64,000 nt of DNA from positions 3,215,501-3,279,500 of the forward strand of contig NC_012881.1 in the NCBI RefSeq assembly GCF_000023445.1, written 5' to 3'. This stretch comes from Maridesulfovibrio salexigens DSM 2638. GTDB taxonomy: Bacteria; Desulfobacterota; Desulfovibrionia; Desulfovibrionales; Desulfovibrionaceae. The translations under genes were made by a program, and so were the position numbers. The notes beneath the pieces were generated by a model that did not search any database, was not told where the DNA came from, and was given only the letters and a program-made list of their open reading frames with translations. Positions within the stretch are counted from its first letter, which is position 1, and each line of letters starts with the position of its first letter. Positions 26,288 to 35,579 of the stretch are shown one piece after another.

Positions 26288-26905
26288 ATGGAATACAAAG
26301 CACTTATCGTAGGACTGGGTAACCCCGGATCTGAATACGCCAAAACCAGACACAACATTGGTTTTATGGCAGTTGATGCTTTGGCTGAAGTGGCAAAATC
26401 CCGCAAAAGCATGCGCTTCAAGGAAATGGGTATTTCCGGCGACTTCGAACTTTTCAGCCTCAATTTAGCCGGAAACAACGTGCTTGCAACCAAACCGCTC
26501 ACTTACATGAACCTGAGCGGTAAAGCAGTTGCAGCCATCTGCGGCAAATATTCCATTGCCGTATCAGATGTCTACGTCATCCATGATGAACTGGACCTTC
26601 CCTGCGGAAGAATGAAATTCAAAAAAGGTGGTGGCAATAACGGCCACCGCGGACTTGAATCTATTCAGGAGAAGATGGGGTCTCCGAATTTTTTCCGTAT
26701 TAGGGTTGGTATCGGCCGTCCGGAATTTTCCTCACAGGTCAAAGACTATGTACTTGAGGAATTTAATACGCAGGAACTTGCGATAGCTGCCCAGATGTCA
26801 CAGGCGGCAATCAAAGGTTTGAACCTGCATTTCAGGCGCGGTCAAGGAACGGCAACCCAGTTCATGAACAGTTTCATGCCTGATCTTCCTGAAACCGAAC
26901 CGTAG
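26288..26905 (+). CDS. pth: Peptidyl-tRNA hydrolase
   Basis: A 205-residue Pth. It releases tRNA from peptidyl-tRNA that has dropped off the ribosome. The opening VGLGNPGSEYAKTRHNIGF contains the catalytic His, and the later HDELDLPCG and GGGNNGHRG motifs are complete. The frame is open to a TTG at 26267, but the ATG at 26288 has AGGGA seven bases upstream and matches the family N-terminus. It follows rplY by 75 bases. Confidence 0.96.
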   Translation: MEYKALIVGLGNPGSEYAKTRHNIGFMAVDALAEVAKSRKSMRFKEMGISGDFELFSLNLAGNNVLATKPLTYMNLSGKAVAAICGKYSIAVSDVYVIHDELDLPCGRMKFKKGGGNNGHRGLESIQEKMGSPNFFRIRVGIGRPEFSSQVKDYVLEEFNTQELAIAAQMSQAAIKGLNLHFRRGQGTATQFMNSFMPDLPETEP

Positions 26906-26931
26906 ACTATTTTTTACAATTCAGTTATAAT
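26903..26931 (+). promoter_or_regulatory. Sigma-70-type promoter for carD
   Basis: TAGACT (26903-26908) and a perfect TATAAT (26926-26931) are separated by 17 bases. It overlaps the pth stop codon. It predicts a leader of about 185 bases before carD. Confidence 0.5.
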
Positions 26932-26948
26932 AACTTTTCGTAGCAATT

Positions 26949-27022
26949 CCCTCTTTAGAAAATAAATATCAATATAGAGGGTAAAAGAAATGGGAAGGGC
27001 CTGTAAACCCGTTTTCAGCTAA
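26949..27022 (+). promoter_or_regulatory. carD leader hairpin and ten-codon open frame
   Basis: CCCTCT (26949-26954) can pair with AGAGGG (26976-26981). That AGAGGG would be the ribosome binding site for a ten-codon frame beginning at ATG 26990 and ending with TAA at 27020-27022. Whether this small frame is translated is not known; it is recorded as a possible leader peptide. Confidence 0.25.
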
Positions 27023-27122
27023 TCCTGAATTCCACGTAACCGCGCCACCACCATCTCGGGATATCCCCGAAATTCGCACCGACCTTTCCAAGCATTTCTT
27101 TAGCAAGTCCAAGGAGCCATGA

Positions 27123-27638
27123 GTGTTTGAGCTAGACCAGTTGGTTGTCTACCCTTCACAGGGAGTAGGCAAAGTAGAACGTATCGAAAGCCAGGAAATC
27201 GGCGGAGCAACCGCTGAATTTTATATTGTCCGCATTTTAAGTAACAATGTTACGCTCATGGTTCCGGTCATGAACGCGCATAACGTGGGTCTTCGCGCTG
27301 TTTGTGACAAGGACGCGGGTATGGAAATATTTGAAAGTCTCAAGGACAGATCTGATTTCACCGGCTACACCGGGCAGAACTGGAACAGACGCTACCGCGA
27401 ATATTCTGAGAAGCTCAAAAGCGGCGACCTTCAGGACGTGGCTTATGTCCTCAAAGAACTGTTCCTGATCGGTCGCGACAAAGAACTTTCCTTTGGTGAA
27501 CGCAGACTCCTTGAGCAAGCTATGGGTTTGGTTTCGATGGAACTTTCCTTTGCTCTTGATCTTGATCAGGAAGAGATCAAGGAAGATATCAATGCACTTT
27601 TCAGTGATGTTCTGGAAAAACAGGAAGAGGAATCCTAA
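27123..27638 (+). CDS. carD: CarD-family RNA polymerase-binding regulator
   Basis: A 171-residue CarD protein. The N-terminal domain (about 1-60, VVYPSQGVGKVERIE) is the RNA-polymerase-interacting Tudor-like module shared with TRCF, and the helical C-terminal part would contact promoter DNA. CarD proteins stabilise open complexes, notably at rRNA promoters. The start is GTG: AAGGAG (27111-27116) is six bases upstream, and the ATG at 27119 is in another frame and stops after three codons. It is placed between pth and rho with its own predicted promoter. Confidence 0.92.
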   Translation: MFELDQLVVYPSQGVGKVERIESQEIGGATAEFYIVRILSNNVTLMVPVMNAHNVGLRAVCDKDAGMEIFESLKDRSDFTGYTGQNWNRRYREYSEKLKSGDLQDVAYVLKELFLIGRDKELSFGERRLLEQAMGLVSMELSFALDLDQEEIKEDINALFSDVLEKQEEES

Positions 27639-27975
27639 AAATCCTGTTCAAACGACTTGTCATAAACGATTCTTTCAGTTAATGCCCTATGAGTTGCAGG
27701 ATTTAGAATGTTTCGCGTTTCATTAGAAACACTCGGCAAAGCATTTCTAAACATAACAGACTGCAACTAGGGTGGAGCAAGAATCAAAGACGATATCAAA
27801 GTCGTTGTATTCGAACAGATAAACAGCCCCTCACTCAGGAAAATCCAATATAATTTCCATCATCTAGTTAAGGTAGAGCATTTTAGCAAGTACATGAACA
27901 CGTCATGTGTGCATTGCTTAGGCTTTCCGATAACTTATAAATATTTTTAAAACTTTTTAAATCCGGTTATACAGT
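27639..27975 (+). other. Intergenic region between carD and rho
   Basis: No gene is supported. It contains a good promoter close to rho (27914-27941). I see no clear terminator for carD and no recognised leader RNA. Confidence 0.5.
27914..27941 (+). promoter_or_regulatory. Promoter for rho
   Basis: TTGCTT (27914-27919), a 16-base spacer and TATAAA (27936-27941). Transcription would start near 27948, about 28 bases before the rho ATG. Confidence 0.45.
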
Positions 27976-29250
27976 ATGGGCCAAGAAAAAAAGATACAAA
28001 ACCTGAACCTGACTGAACTAAAACAGAAGAAGATGTCAGACCTAATGGATCTGGCAGCTAAATTCAAAGTTGAAAACCCCAGCGGCATGCGCAAGCAGGA
28101 ACTTATTTTTGCACTGCTTCAGGGTTGCGCGGCACAGAACGGACAGATTTACGGTGAAGGTGTTCTGGAAGTCCTTCCCGATGGATTCGGTTTCCTCCGT
28201 TCCCCCACCTACAGCTACATGCCCGGACCGGATGACATCTATGTTTCTCCTTCCCAGATCAGAAGATTCGGCCTGCGCAAGGGTGACATTATTTCCGGAC
28301 AGATTCGTCCTCCCAAAGAAGGCGAACGCTACTTCGCACTTCTCAGAGTAAATGAAATCGGACTTGAACCGCCGGAACACTCCAGAAATCTGGTTCTTTT
28401 CGACAACCTCACTCCAGTATACCCGGACAACCGTTTCAAAATGGAAAACGGTCCTAAAAATTTCAGTTCCCGGGTAATCGATATTCTTTCCCCCATCGGC
28501 CGCGGCCAGCGCGCACTGCTCGTTGCACCGCCCCGTACCGGTAAGACCATGATGCTGCAGAATATAGCAAACTCCATCAACGCCAACCATCCCGACGTTG
28601 ATCTCATTGTTCTGCTCATCGATGAACGTCCCGAAGAAGTCACCGATATGGCCAGAACTGTTAAGGCTGAAGTGGTCAGCTCCACTTTTGATGAGCCTCC
28701 GCAGCGCCATGTACAGGTTACCGAGATGGTACTTGAAAAGGCCAAGCGCCTTGTTGAGCGTAAACGTGACGTTGTCATCCTGCTCGACTCCATCACCCGA
28801 CTCGGTCGCGCATACAACGCCGTAACCCCTTCCTCCGGCAGGGTCCTTTCCGGTGGTCTGGATGCCAACGCAATGCAGCGTCCTAAAAGATTCTTCGGCG
28901 CAGCGCGTAACATTGAAGAAGGCGGCAGCCTGACCATCATCGCCACCGCTCTCATCGATACCGGCTCCCGCATGGACGAAGTTATCTTTGAAGAATTCAA
29001 GGGAACCGGTAACATGGACCTGTACCTTGACCGTAAGCTCGCTGAAAAACGCGTCTTCCCTGCAATCGACATCAACCGTTCCGGTACCCGTAAGGAAGAA
29101 CTCCTTCTCGATGACGGTGTTCTCAACAAGGTCTGGATCCTGCGCAAACTTCTTGCCCCCATGAACTCCATTGATTCCATGGAATTCCTGCTCGATAAGA
29201 TGAAGGGCACTAAAAACAATGACGAATTCTTCGACATGATGGGCAAATAG
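27976..29250 (+). CDS. rho: Transcription termination factor Rho
   Basis: A 424-residue Rho. The N-terminal helical domain ([18 protein letters not shown]-like, about 10-50) and the cold-shock-like RNA-binding domain (about 55-125) precede the RecA-type ATPase with Walker A APPRTGKT (about 185). Walker B is [16 protein letters not shown], and the Q- and R-loops follow. It is a hexameric RNA translocase that ends untranslated transcripts. The start is the ATG at 27976; the ribosome binding site is weak. It has a strong terminator of its own. Confidence 0.97.
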   Translation: MGQEKKIQNLNLTELKQKKMSDLMDLAAKFKVENPSGMRKQELIFALLQGCAAQNGQIYGEGVLEVLPDGFGFLRSPTYSYMPGPDDIYVSPSQIRRFGLRKGDIISGQIRPPKEGERYFALLRVNEIGLEPPEHSRNLVLFDNLTPVYPDNRFKMENGPKNFSSRVIDILSPIGRGQRALLVAPPRTGKTMMLQNIANSINANHPDVDLIVLLIDERPEEVTDMARTVKAEVVSSTFDEPPQRHVQVTEMVLEKAKRLVERKRDVVILLDSITRLGRAYNAVTPSSGRVLSGGLDANAMQRPKRFFGAARNIEEGGSLTIIATALIDTGSRMDEVIFEEFKGTGNMDLYLDRKLAEKRVFPAIDINRSGTRKEELLLDDGVLNKVWILRKLLAPMNSIDSMEFLLDKMKGTKNNDEFFDMMGK

Positions 29251-29275
29251 TCCGCCCGGTTCATAAAGAATTACT

Positions 29276-29310
29276 AACCCCGCAAGTTCTGCTTGCGGGG
29301 TTTTCTTTTT
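29276..29310 (+). terminator. Terminator after rho
   Basis: An 11-bp stem (29276-29286 with 29292-29302) with a 5-base loop is followed by TTTTCTTTTT. Strong. Confidence 0.92.
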
Positions 29311-29403
29311 GCTTCCTTCCTTTACAAGCAGCCATTCAAAACTTACTCTCTTCAACATACATAAAATTCTTCAACATCATTTATAGATTCAACAGATTTC
29401 AGT

Positions 29404-30867
29404 ATGCTCATCAGAAATAAAATCCACCTCCAGATCATATCGTTAATCCTGATATTTTTTTTCAGCCTGTGCATGACACCGCAGGCCACTGCTAATTCGC
29501 TTTTCGGGGATTTTACTGTCAAAGACGAAATCAAGCTCGGCGGAGAGTTTGATAAAATGGTCCGAAACAGGCTTCCGATTATTCTCGATCCGCAAATTGA
29601 GGGCTATGTAAAACATCTTGTTGCCAAGGTTGCTAAACATATCCCTCCCCAACCTTTCCCGATCACCGCTACCGTTATACGCAACAATGCCATGAACGCT
29701 TTCGCGGTTCCGGGCGGATACGTCTATGTCTACACCGGCTTGATCCTGAATATGAAGCATGAGGCAGAGCTCGCAGCAGTTATCGGGCACGAACTTGCCC
29801 ACGTATCCCTGCGCCATGTGGCCCGCCGCATGGAAAAAATGAAAATGGTCAACTTTGCAAGTATGCTCGGAACATTAGCCGGAATGCTGGTAGGTATTGC
29901 CGGTGGCGGCAGCAATATGGGCAATCTTGGTTCAGCCATTGCCGTAGGGTCAATGGGCGGAGCTACAAGTGCATACCTCAACTACACACAGGAAAATGAA
30001 AGGGAAGCTGACCATCTCGGCATGAACTACCTCGTTGCTGCGGGCTACAACCCGCAAAGCATGATTGATGGTTTCAAGGTTATGAAACAGCGCCAATGGC
30101 ACATAAGCAATACCAACATACCGACTTATCTTTCCACACACCCCGGCCTTGATTCACGTATCGGATACCTGCAAGACCGCTTCAAACGCATGCCGCCGGA
30201 ATATTTTGAGCGTAAAGATGATGATGCTGCCTTTTTCAAAGTTCAGACTCTTATCAGGGCGCGGCTGACTTCAGCGGACGTTGCCCTAGCATATTATATG
30301 GCAATTCCTGAAAACGAACGCACATGCCTCGACCATTTAGGATTGGGAATTGTCTACACGCGCATGAAACAATACAAAAAAGCTGAGTTGTCCTTTAATC
30401 AGGCACACGAACTTTGCCCTGATGACACTCTTATCCTTCGAGAACAGGGTCGTTTCTTCTTTACCATAGGAGAAATGGACAAAGCTTCACCGCTGCTGCG
30501 TGAGGCTTACCTGCGAGAGCCGCGTGATGCCATGACCCTCTTTTTCATCGCCCGTATTGAAGGCACGAGGAAAAACTACAAACAGGCCATCCTGACAATG
30601 CGCAGAGTTGCTGAAATGGTCCCCCATGATCAGGAAATTCACTATCATCTTGGACGGATGCTGGGAGAATCCGGGCACTATTTTGAAGCCCATAGCCAAC
30701 TCGCATATGCAGCTTTGTATGGTCACGATATGAAGAAAGCGCAGTTCCACCTCCGTAAGGCTGAAGGACTGGCGAAAACCAAGAAACAACGCGATGAACT
30801 CACGAAACTGCAGGAAACAATCAACCCGAAACCGCCCGAGGAAGAGGGCAATGGAAAGCTTGAATGA
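29404..30867 (+). CDS. Periplasmic M48 metalloprotease with TPR repeats (BepA-like)
   Basis: A 487-residue exported protein. The signal peptide covers about residues 1-30 (ending TPQATA). The M48 peptidase domain has the zinc motif HELAH near 136-140 and the third ligand region ENEREADHLGMNY near 198-210. About four TPR units fill residues 290-470. This is the architecture of BepA/YfgC, which with BamA and LptD helps outer-membrane protein assembly and degrades stalled LptD. A weak ribosome binding site precedes the ATG. It is not obviously cotranscribed with ribF, which starts 66 bases later. Confidence 0.9.
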   Translation: MLIRNKIHLQIISLILIFFFSLCMTPQATANSLFGDFTVKDEIKLGGEFDKMVRNRLPIILDPQIEGYVKHLVAKVAKHIPPQPFPITATVIRNNAMNAFAVPGGYVYVYTGLILNMKHEAELAAVIGHELAHVSLRHVARRMEKMKMVNFASMLGTLAGMLVGIAGGGSNMGNLGSAIAVGSMGGATSAYLNYTQENEREADHLGMNYLVAAGYNPQSMIDGFKVMKQRQWHISNTNIPTYLSTHPGLDSRIGYLQDRFKRMPPEYFERKDDDAAFFKVQTLIRARLTSADVALAYYMAIPENERTCLDHLGLGIVYTRMKQYKKAELSFNQAHELCPDDTLILREQGRFFFTIGEMDKASPLLREAYLREPRDAMTLFFIARIEGTRKNYKQAILTMRRVAEMVPHDQEIHYHLGRMLGESGHYFEAHSQLAYAALYGHDMKKAQFHLRKAEGLAKTKKQRDELTKLQETINPKPPEEEGNGKLE

Positions 30868-30933
30868 TATGGGCTTTTGAGGTAACGGTTTTCGTTTCTA
30901 AAATCCTATCTCCAATTAAAAAGTGAAGCGAAT

Positions 30934-31917
30934 ATGATCATCGCAAAATCAATAGATGAAATTATCAAGCCTGAACAAGGCGCATGCGTTACAATCGGAA
31001 ACTTTGACGGGGTCCACAAGGGACACCAGAAGCTGATCAGCAGCACCTGCAAAAAGGCTCGCGCCAATGGCCTTGCCAGCGTAGTAGTAACATTTGACCC
31101 CCATCCTCTCCGGGTACTGGTTAATAGCAAAACCCCGCCTTTCATCACCCTTACCTCTCAAAAACTGGAACTTATCGCCCTGCATAAGCCGGACATAATA
31201 CTGGCCCTGAACTTCACCAAGGAAATGGCTGCCCTTTCCCCCGAAGAATTCATCCAGCGTTACCTCATTGAACCTCTTGGGATGAAAGAAATGGTAGTTG
31301 GTTATGACTATGCATTGGGTAAAGGTCGCAGCGGCAACTACGAAACCATTGTAAAACTGGGACAAAAGCATGAGTACGGGGTCGAACGTCTTGATCCGGT
31401 AATCATCAACGATGCTGTAGTCAGCTCTTCCCGTATCCGTGACATGGTCAGCGAAGGTAACGTCTGGGACGTACGTCCTTTGCTCGGCCGTTTTTATCAG
31501 GTGCGCGGTGAAGTTGTGCACGGCATGAACAGAGGCGGCAGACTGCTCGGTTTCCCAACAGCCAACATCAAGCTTGAAGATGAACTTTTCCCCAAGAAGG
31601 GGGTTTACGCCATCCGAGTGGAAGTCGAAGGCAAGGTCCTGCCCGGTGTTGCCAACATCGGTAAAAACCCCACTTTCGGCAATGAAGCCCTTTCCGTAGA
31701 AGCGCACATTCTCGATTTTTCAAAAGATATATACGGCAAGGATATCCGCGTACATTTCATCCAGCGCATCCGTTCCGAGAAGAAATTCAACGGTCTGGAT
31801 GAGCTCAAGGAACGCATCGGTATTGATATCGGCCTTGCCAGAGAAATTCTCTCATACCCTGAATCACAGGTCCGTCCCGGACTTCATCTGAGCGAATCAG
31901 AATCAGGAGCAGAATAA
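30934..31917 (+). CDS. ribF: Bifunctional riboflavin kinase/FMN adenylyltransferase
   Basis: A 327-residue RibF. The N-terminal nucleotidyltransferase half has GNFDGVHKGHQKL (the HxGH-like motif), and the C-terminal flavokinase half has GRLLGFPTANI with the PTAN motif. It turns riboflavin into FMN and FAD. GTGAAG lies just before the ATG. Its TAA stop overlaps the ATG of the ClC gene by one base (TAATG), implying translational coupling with that channel. Confidence 0.96.
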   Translation: MIIAKSIDEIIKPEQGACVTIGNFDGVHKGHQKLISSTCKKARANGLASVVVTFDPHPLRVLVNSKTPPFITLTSQKLELIALHKPDIILALNFTKEMAALSPEEFIQRYLIEPLGMKEMVVGYDYALGKGRSGNYETIVKLGQKHEYGVERLDPVIINDAVVSSSRIRDMVSEGNVWDVRPLLGRFYQVRGEVVHGMNRGGRLLGFPTANIKLEDELFPKKGVYAIRVEVEGKVLPGVANIGKNPTFGNEALSVEAHILDFSKDIYGKDIRVHFIQRIRSEKKFNGLDELKERIGIDIGLAREILSYPESQVRPGLHLSESESGAE

Positions 31918-33734
31918 TGAGTCCTTTTCTCAGTCTGCATACATGGAGGGATCTTGCCCGCTCCTACCGTAAAGTCAGCCATTTCCGCTGGCTGGTACTC
32001 GGTATTGTAGTAGGTATCCTTTCCGGTATCGTAGCCGTGCTTTTTTTCGGTGCGGTAGAGCTCGGCAAATATATTTTCATGAGCCAACTGGCCGGACTTT
32101 CCCTGCCCGCCCCTGAAGGCGAAGAGCTTTTTCACGGGCATGCCGGGGAGCATCTGCGCACTTGGACCATCCCCATCTGCCTGACCATCGTAGGTCTGGT
32201 TACCGGATGGCTGGTCAACAAGTACATACCGGAAACAACCTCCGGCGGAACGGACGGCACCGATGCCACCATCAAATGTTTCCATCAGGGCAGCGGTCTC
32301 ATGCGCCCCATAGTACCCATCATCAAGGGTATAACCTCAGTCTTCACCATCTCCTGCGGTGGTAGTGCAGGCCGAGAAGGTCCCATCACCCAGATGGGAG
32401 CCGGGGTTGGATCATGGTTGGCCCAGAGGCTAAAGCTCTCCACCAAGGAACGCCGCATTTTGCTCCTTGCCGGAGCAGCAGGCGGCCTCGGTGCGATCTT
32501 CCGTGCCCCGCTGGGCGGCGCTCTCACCGCCATCGAAGTAATCTACCGTGAGGACTTTGAATCCGAAGCCATCCTGCCTTCGGTCATCTCCTCCGTAGTA
32601 TCATATTCCCTGTTCACACTTTTTTACGGAACTGAGCCGATCTTCGGCATTCCGCGCTTTGTCTTTCACGATCCGCGGGAGCTGATTTTCTACGTGGCTC
32701 TGGCATTTGCCTGCACCTTGGCGGGTTGGATGTATATCCGCACTTTCCGCTTCATCAAGTTCTCGGTGTTCAATCAGATCAGAGACCGGGTCGGCCTCAT
32801 GTGGGCTACCGCTCTCGGCGGACTGCTCATGGGTATCATGGGTATGTTCTTCCCGCAGGTTCTCACCGGGGGATACGGCTGGCTGGAAATGGCAATCATG
32901 GGTGAAATCCCGCTCATGATGATGACCGCCATTGTAATCGGCAAAACCATCGCCACCTCCATGACCATCGGTTCCGGTATGTCCGGCGGTATGTTTGCGC
33001 CCGCACTTTTCGTAGGCGGTATGTCCGGCGGAATCGTGGGACAGCTTGCCGGAAAATACTATCCGGACATCGTGACCCAGCCCGGAGGCTACGTACTGGT
33101 CGGCATGGCCGCATTCTTCGCCGGGGTCGCAAAAGCACCTATCGGACCGCTGATCATGGTCTGCGAACTCACACAGGGTTACGGGCTGCTGGCCCCGCTC
33201 ATGCTCGCCTCCGCGCTTTGCATCGTGCTTGGACGCAGCTTCTCACTTTACGAGCATCAGGTGGAAAGTAAATTCGATTCTCCGGCTCATATTGAGGACA
33301 AAACCATCAACATCCTTGAAGGGCTACACGTTGAGACCCACTACAAACCGGGTCGCGTAACCACCCTTGAAGAAGGAACCACGCTCAAGGCGCTGACCGA
33401 TATCATCGCCAACACCAACGAGCTATACTTCCCGGTCAAAAACGAAGATGGGGTTATCACCGGAATCCTGACCATTCAGAATGTCCGTAACCACCTCTTC
33501 AACCCGGACCTCTTCGACCTCATCCTAGCCAAGGACCTCGCCACCAAGCCGGCGACCCTCAAGGCGGATGATGACCTTTACACTGCGCTGCTCAAGTTCG
33601 TAGACACGGACTACGGGCAAATCCCGGTTGTAAGTGAGGACGATCCCAACAGGATCATCGGTATCCTGAACAGGGAGAACGTGTTCCGCGCTTATGCCAA
33701 GTCTGTTAAGGAATTAAGAGAGGCTGCTGAGTAA
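31917..33734 (+). CDS. ClC-family chloride channel/transporter with CBS pair
   Basis: A 605-residue ClC protein. The membrane domain (about 20-440) has the selectivity-filter motifs GSAGREGP (with the gating Glu) and GMFAPALF, and a GGTDGT segment near the first filter helix. Two CBS domains (about 470-600) likely bind adenine nucleotides and regulate gating. Whether it is a channel or an H+/anion exchanger (chloride, fluoride or nitrate) cannot be decided by eye. It is coupled to ribF by a TAATG overlap. A strong bidirectional terminator follows. Confidence 0.93.
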   Translation: MSPFLSLHTWRDLARSYRKVSHFRWLVLGIVVGILSGIVAVLFFGAVELGKYIFMSQLAGLSLPAPEGEELFHGHAGEHLRTWTIPICLTIVGLVTGWLVNKYIPETTSGGTDGTDATIKCFHQGSGLMRPIVPIIKGITSVFTISCGGSAGREGPITQMGAGVGSWLAQRLKLSTKERRILLLAGAAGGLGAIFRAPLGGALTAIEVIYREDFESEAILPSVISSVVSYSLFTLFYGTEPIFGIPRFVFHDPRELIFYVALAFACTLAGWMYIRTFRFIKFSVFNQIRDRVGLMWATALGGLLMGIMGMFFPQVLTGGYGWLEMAIMGEIPLMMMTAIVIGKTIATSMTIGSGMSGGMFAPALFVGGMSGGIVGQLAGKYYPDIVTQPGGYVLVGMAAFFAGVAKAPIGPLIMVCELTQGYGLLAPLMLASALCIVLGRSFSLYEHQVESKFDSPAHIEDKTINILEGLHVETHYKPGRVTTLEEGTTLKALTDIIANTNELYFPVKNEDGVITGILTIQNVRNHLFNPDLFDLILAKDLATKPATLKADDDLYTALLKFVDTDYGQIPVVSEDDPNRIIGILNRENVFRAYAKSVKELREAAE

Positions 33735-33769
33735 TAGGCTTCGCCGGTTCATACGATAAATTGCTATAG

Positions 33770-33817
33770 ATAAAAAAAGCTCCCTCTTGCGTTTGCAAGA
33801 GGGAGCTTTAAATTTTT
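33770..33817. terminator. Bidirectional terminator after the ClC gene
   Basis: A 15-bp perfect stem (33776-33790 with 33795-33809) with a GTTT loop, A-run before and T-run after. It serves the ClC gene and the converging minus-strand gene. Confidence 0.92.
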
Positions 33818-33833
33818 CTGGCTAATTCAAACC

Positions 33834-34619
33834 CTAAACAACTTCATCAACATATGTCCCCGGCGGTGGAACCGTACCGACAGAAGCACTGCCTCCTTGC
33901 ACTGTCTGCGTAGACTCTCCGGTCAATTCGGCCTTCTTATTACCTTCCGGTGCAACAGAACTTGCCGCCGCGACAGTACTTACCTGTTCAGCAGCCTGAA
34001 CATTGCCGGCAATTGTCTGAGGCTCATCCTGCTCACTACCTTTTAAAATTTTGTCACCTCTGGCTTCAGTAGCCTCTTCGACCTTCTCCGCGATTTCCTC
34101 GGTAAGCTCCTCGGGATCAGGATCAGCGTCCAGAACCTGCTTGGCTCCATCGGGCATGAGCTTTTCTTCAATCTTTTCCTCGATCTTCTTCTCTAAATCT
34201 TCTTCTTGCTCTTCGTGATCTTTCTCCAACTTCTCTTCAAGCTTCTCGCCCGCATAGTCTTCCGCCTGCTCTTCGGCAAAATGTTCGGCCTCCATAACAG
34301 CAAGCCCCATCAAACGATAATTTGACGGCATATCTGCGGACATAATCTTAGCATCATCACTATAAACATTTGCAACACTCTGCATCTGGCTGCGAAATTG
34401 GTCAGCAATATCATATGAAGTTATCAAGCCAGTTATATAGCGAGATTGCTCTCGGTCATGCTGAAAAAAGTTCCCCGCCATCATATTACGGGATGAGTAG
34501 GAATGCCCCTGCGGTTCCTTTTCTACAACTTGCTGATGGGTTGAGTTTACCTCTTCCTCAGCTGGTTTCTTCATATCGAAAATATTAAACTTAAAGCCCG
34601 AAGATTCATTAATTCTCAT
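33834..34619 (-). CDS. Glu-rich coiled-coil protein of unknown function
   Basis: I do not recognise this family. It has 261 residues and no signal peptide or membrane segment. Residues about 1-110 look folded, with Phe/Tyr/Met-rich patches around FFQHDREQSRYITG. Residues about 110-190 are an almost uninterrupted Glu/Lys helix (repeated EEKLEK, EEKIEEK), a strong coiled-coil candidate. Residues about 190-255 are Ala/Ser/Thr/Gln-rich and probably disordered. The end is PPPGTYVDEVV, whose terminal residues look like a conserved peptide tag. GAGG lies six bases before the ATG. It is a single gene between two terminators. Confidence 0.7.
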   Translation of the reverse strand: MRINESSGFKFNIFDMKKPAEEEVNSTHQQVVEKEPQGHSYSSRNMMAGNFFQHDREQSRYITGLITSYDIADQFRSQMQSVANVYSDDAKIMSADMPSNYRLMGLAVMEAEHFAEEQAEDYAGEKLEEKLEKDHEEQEEDLEKKIEEKIEEKLMPDGAKQVLDADPDPEELTEEIAEKVEEATEARGDKILKGSEQDEPQTIAGNVQAAEQVSTVAAASSVAPEGNKKAELTGESTQTVQGGSASVGTVPPPGTYVDEVV

Positions 34620-34756
34620 GGCTGGCCTCAGATATTAGAATTTAGAGGTTAAGTGCGTATCGACATTATTTTCGGCATAAATTAATATTTCTTTAGGTTG
34701 GGGAGCTGGATTATTGGAAGGAAGGGAAAGGAAATGGACCTATAGAGCACCTCTTA

Positions 34757-34797
34757 CAAAAAAACTCCCTCCTCTGACATTTGGTCGGTGGAGGGAG
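34757..34797 (-). terminator. Terminator of the small secreted-protein gene
   Basis: CTCCCTCC (34765-34772) pairs with GGAGGGAG (34790-34797). On the minus strand a run of seven T follows. It is placed directly after the stop of the gene at 34807-35316. Confidence 0.8.
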
Positions 34798-34806
34798 GTC
34801 TACAAA

Positions 34807-35316
34807 CTAAAAGGGTTCACCATCATTAATTAAGAATCTTGGTTGAGTAAGGGCCATCCCACTAGATGTTCTATGCAATCTTTGTTGCTCTCCCCCTCCA
34901 ACCAACGCTTTTCTGAGAAGTGGGTCAGCAGTCGATTTCCACTCTACAACGGCATAAGCATAGGCAACCATACGACTGCTTGGCCGCCTTAACGTATTAA
35001 AACGAGTCGATTTTGCAGGAATATCAAAATCACGCCCAGTAGCAACCCTAACGAAATTTGAACCGCCAGTATAAGTCTCCTCAAGATAAGTAAGTTCATT
35101 TCCATCATGGTCATAGTAAGTCACTCGGCACTGCACAGGGACGCTGGAAATATTGGTCAACGACATTCCTGGAACCATCCAAGAGTCAGAAGACATAAAC
35201 CAGACCTGAAGGTTAGGAACTAGCACGCTACCTTGAGCATTAAAACTTTCCTGAGCAAAAGCGCTTCCACAAACCAACATAACCAGCATAACAACTAGGA
35301 TCAGTAAACGTTTCAT
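34807..35316 (-). CDS. Small secreted protein of unknown function
   Basis: A 169-residue exported protein I do not recognise. The signal peptide covers about residues 1-21 (MKRLLILVVMLVMLVCGSAFA). The mature part is beta-rich with a pattern like a small immunoglobulin-type or adhesion domain (GMSLTNISSVPVQCRVTYYDHDG). The ATG at 35316 has AGGAG five bases upstream; the frame opens six codons earlier without a site. It has its own terminator. No neighbour suggests a role. Confidence 0.7.
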   Translation of the reverse strand: MKRLLILVVMLVMLVCGSAFAQESFNAQGSVLVPNLQVWFMSSDSWMVPGMSLTNISSVPVQCRVTYYDHDGNELTYLEETYTGGSNFVRVATGRDFDIPAKSTRFNTLRRPSSRMVAYAYAVVEWKSTADPLLRKALVGGGEQQRLHRTSSGMALTQPRFLINDGEPF

Positions 35317-35579
35317 ATGTTCTCCTATGAACAATTAATAATCAATGAAACACAATGTTTCTTTATATAATTAAAATCTTGTCGTCAGAATTTCATTTGT
35401 CTTTAGGACGTTAGTTCAAAATGGTTCCTCCCCCCTTGCCATCCCCCTCACAGGTATTATGTTCTGGTAACCAAAAATTTCGCGCCGCTATGAATAAATA
35501 TCCCCCGGCGTAATTATTGAATTCATAAACAAATTGAACTCAATCCGTCATATTGAAATAGATGAATCAGGAGATGAAC

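Noticed and set aside
28042-29358. 438-codon open frame on the minus strand opposite rho
   Set aside because: It lies wholly antisense to a textbook rho gene, has no ribosome binding site or family motif, and is explained by the codon bias of rho.
35400-35579. Sigma-32 heat-shock promoter for hslVU
   Set aside because: C-rich blocks are present but no CTTGAA/CCCCAT pair with proper spacing could be found.
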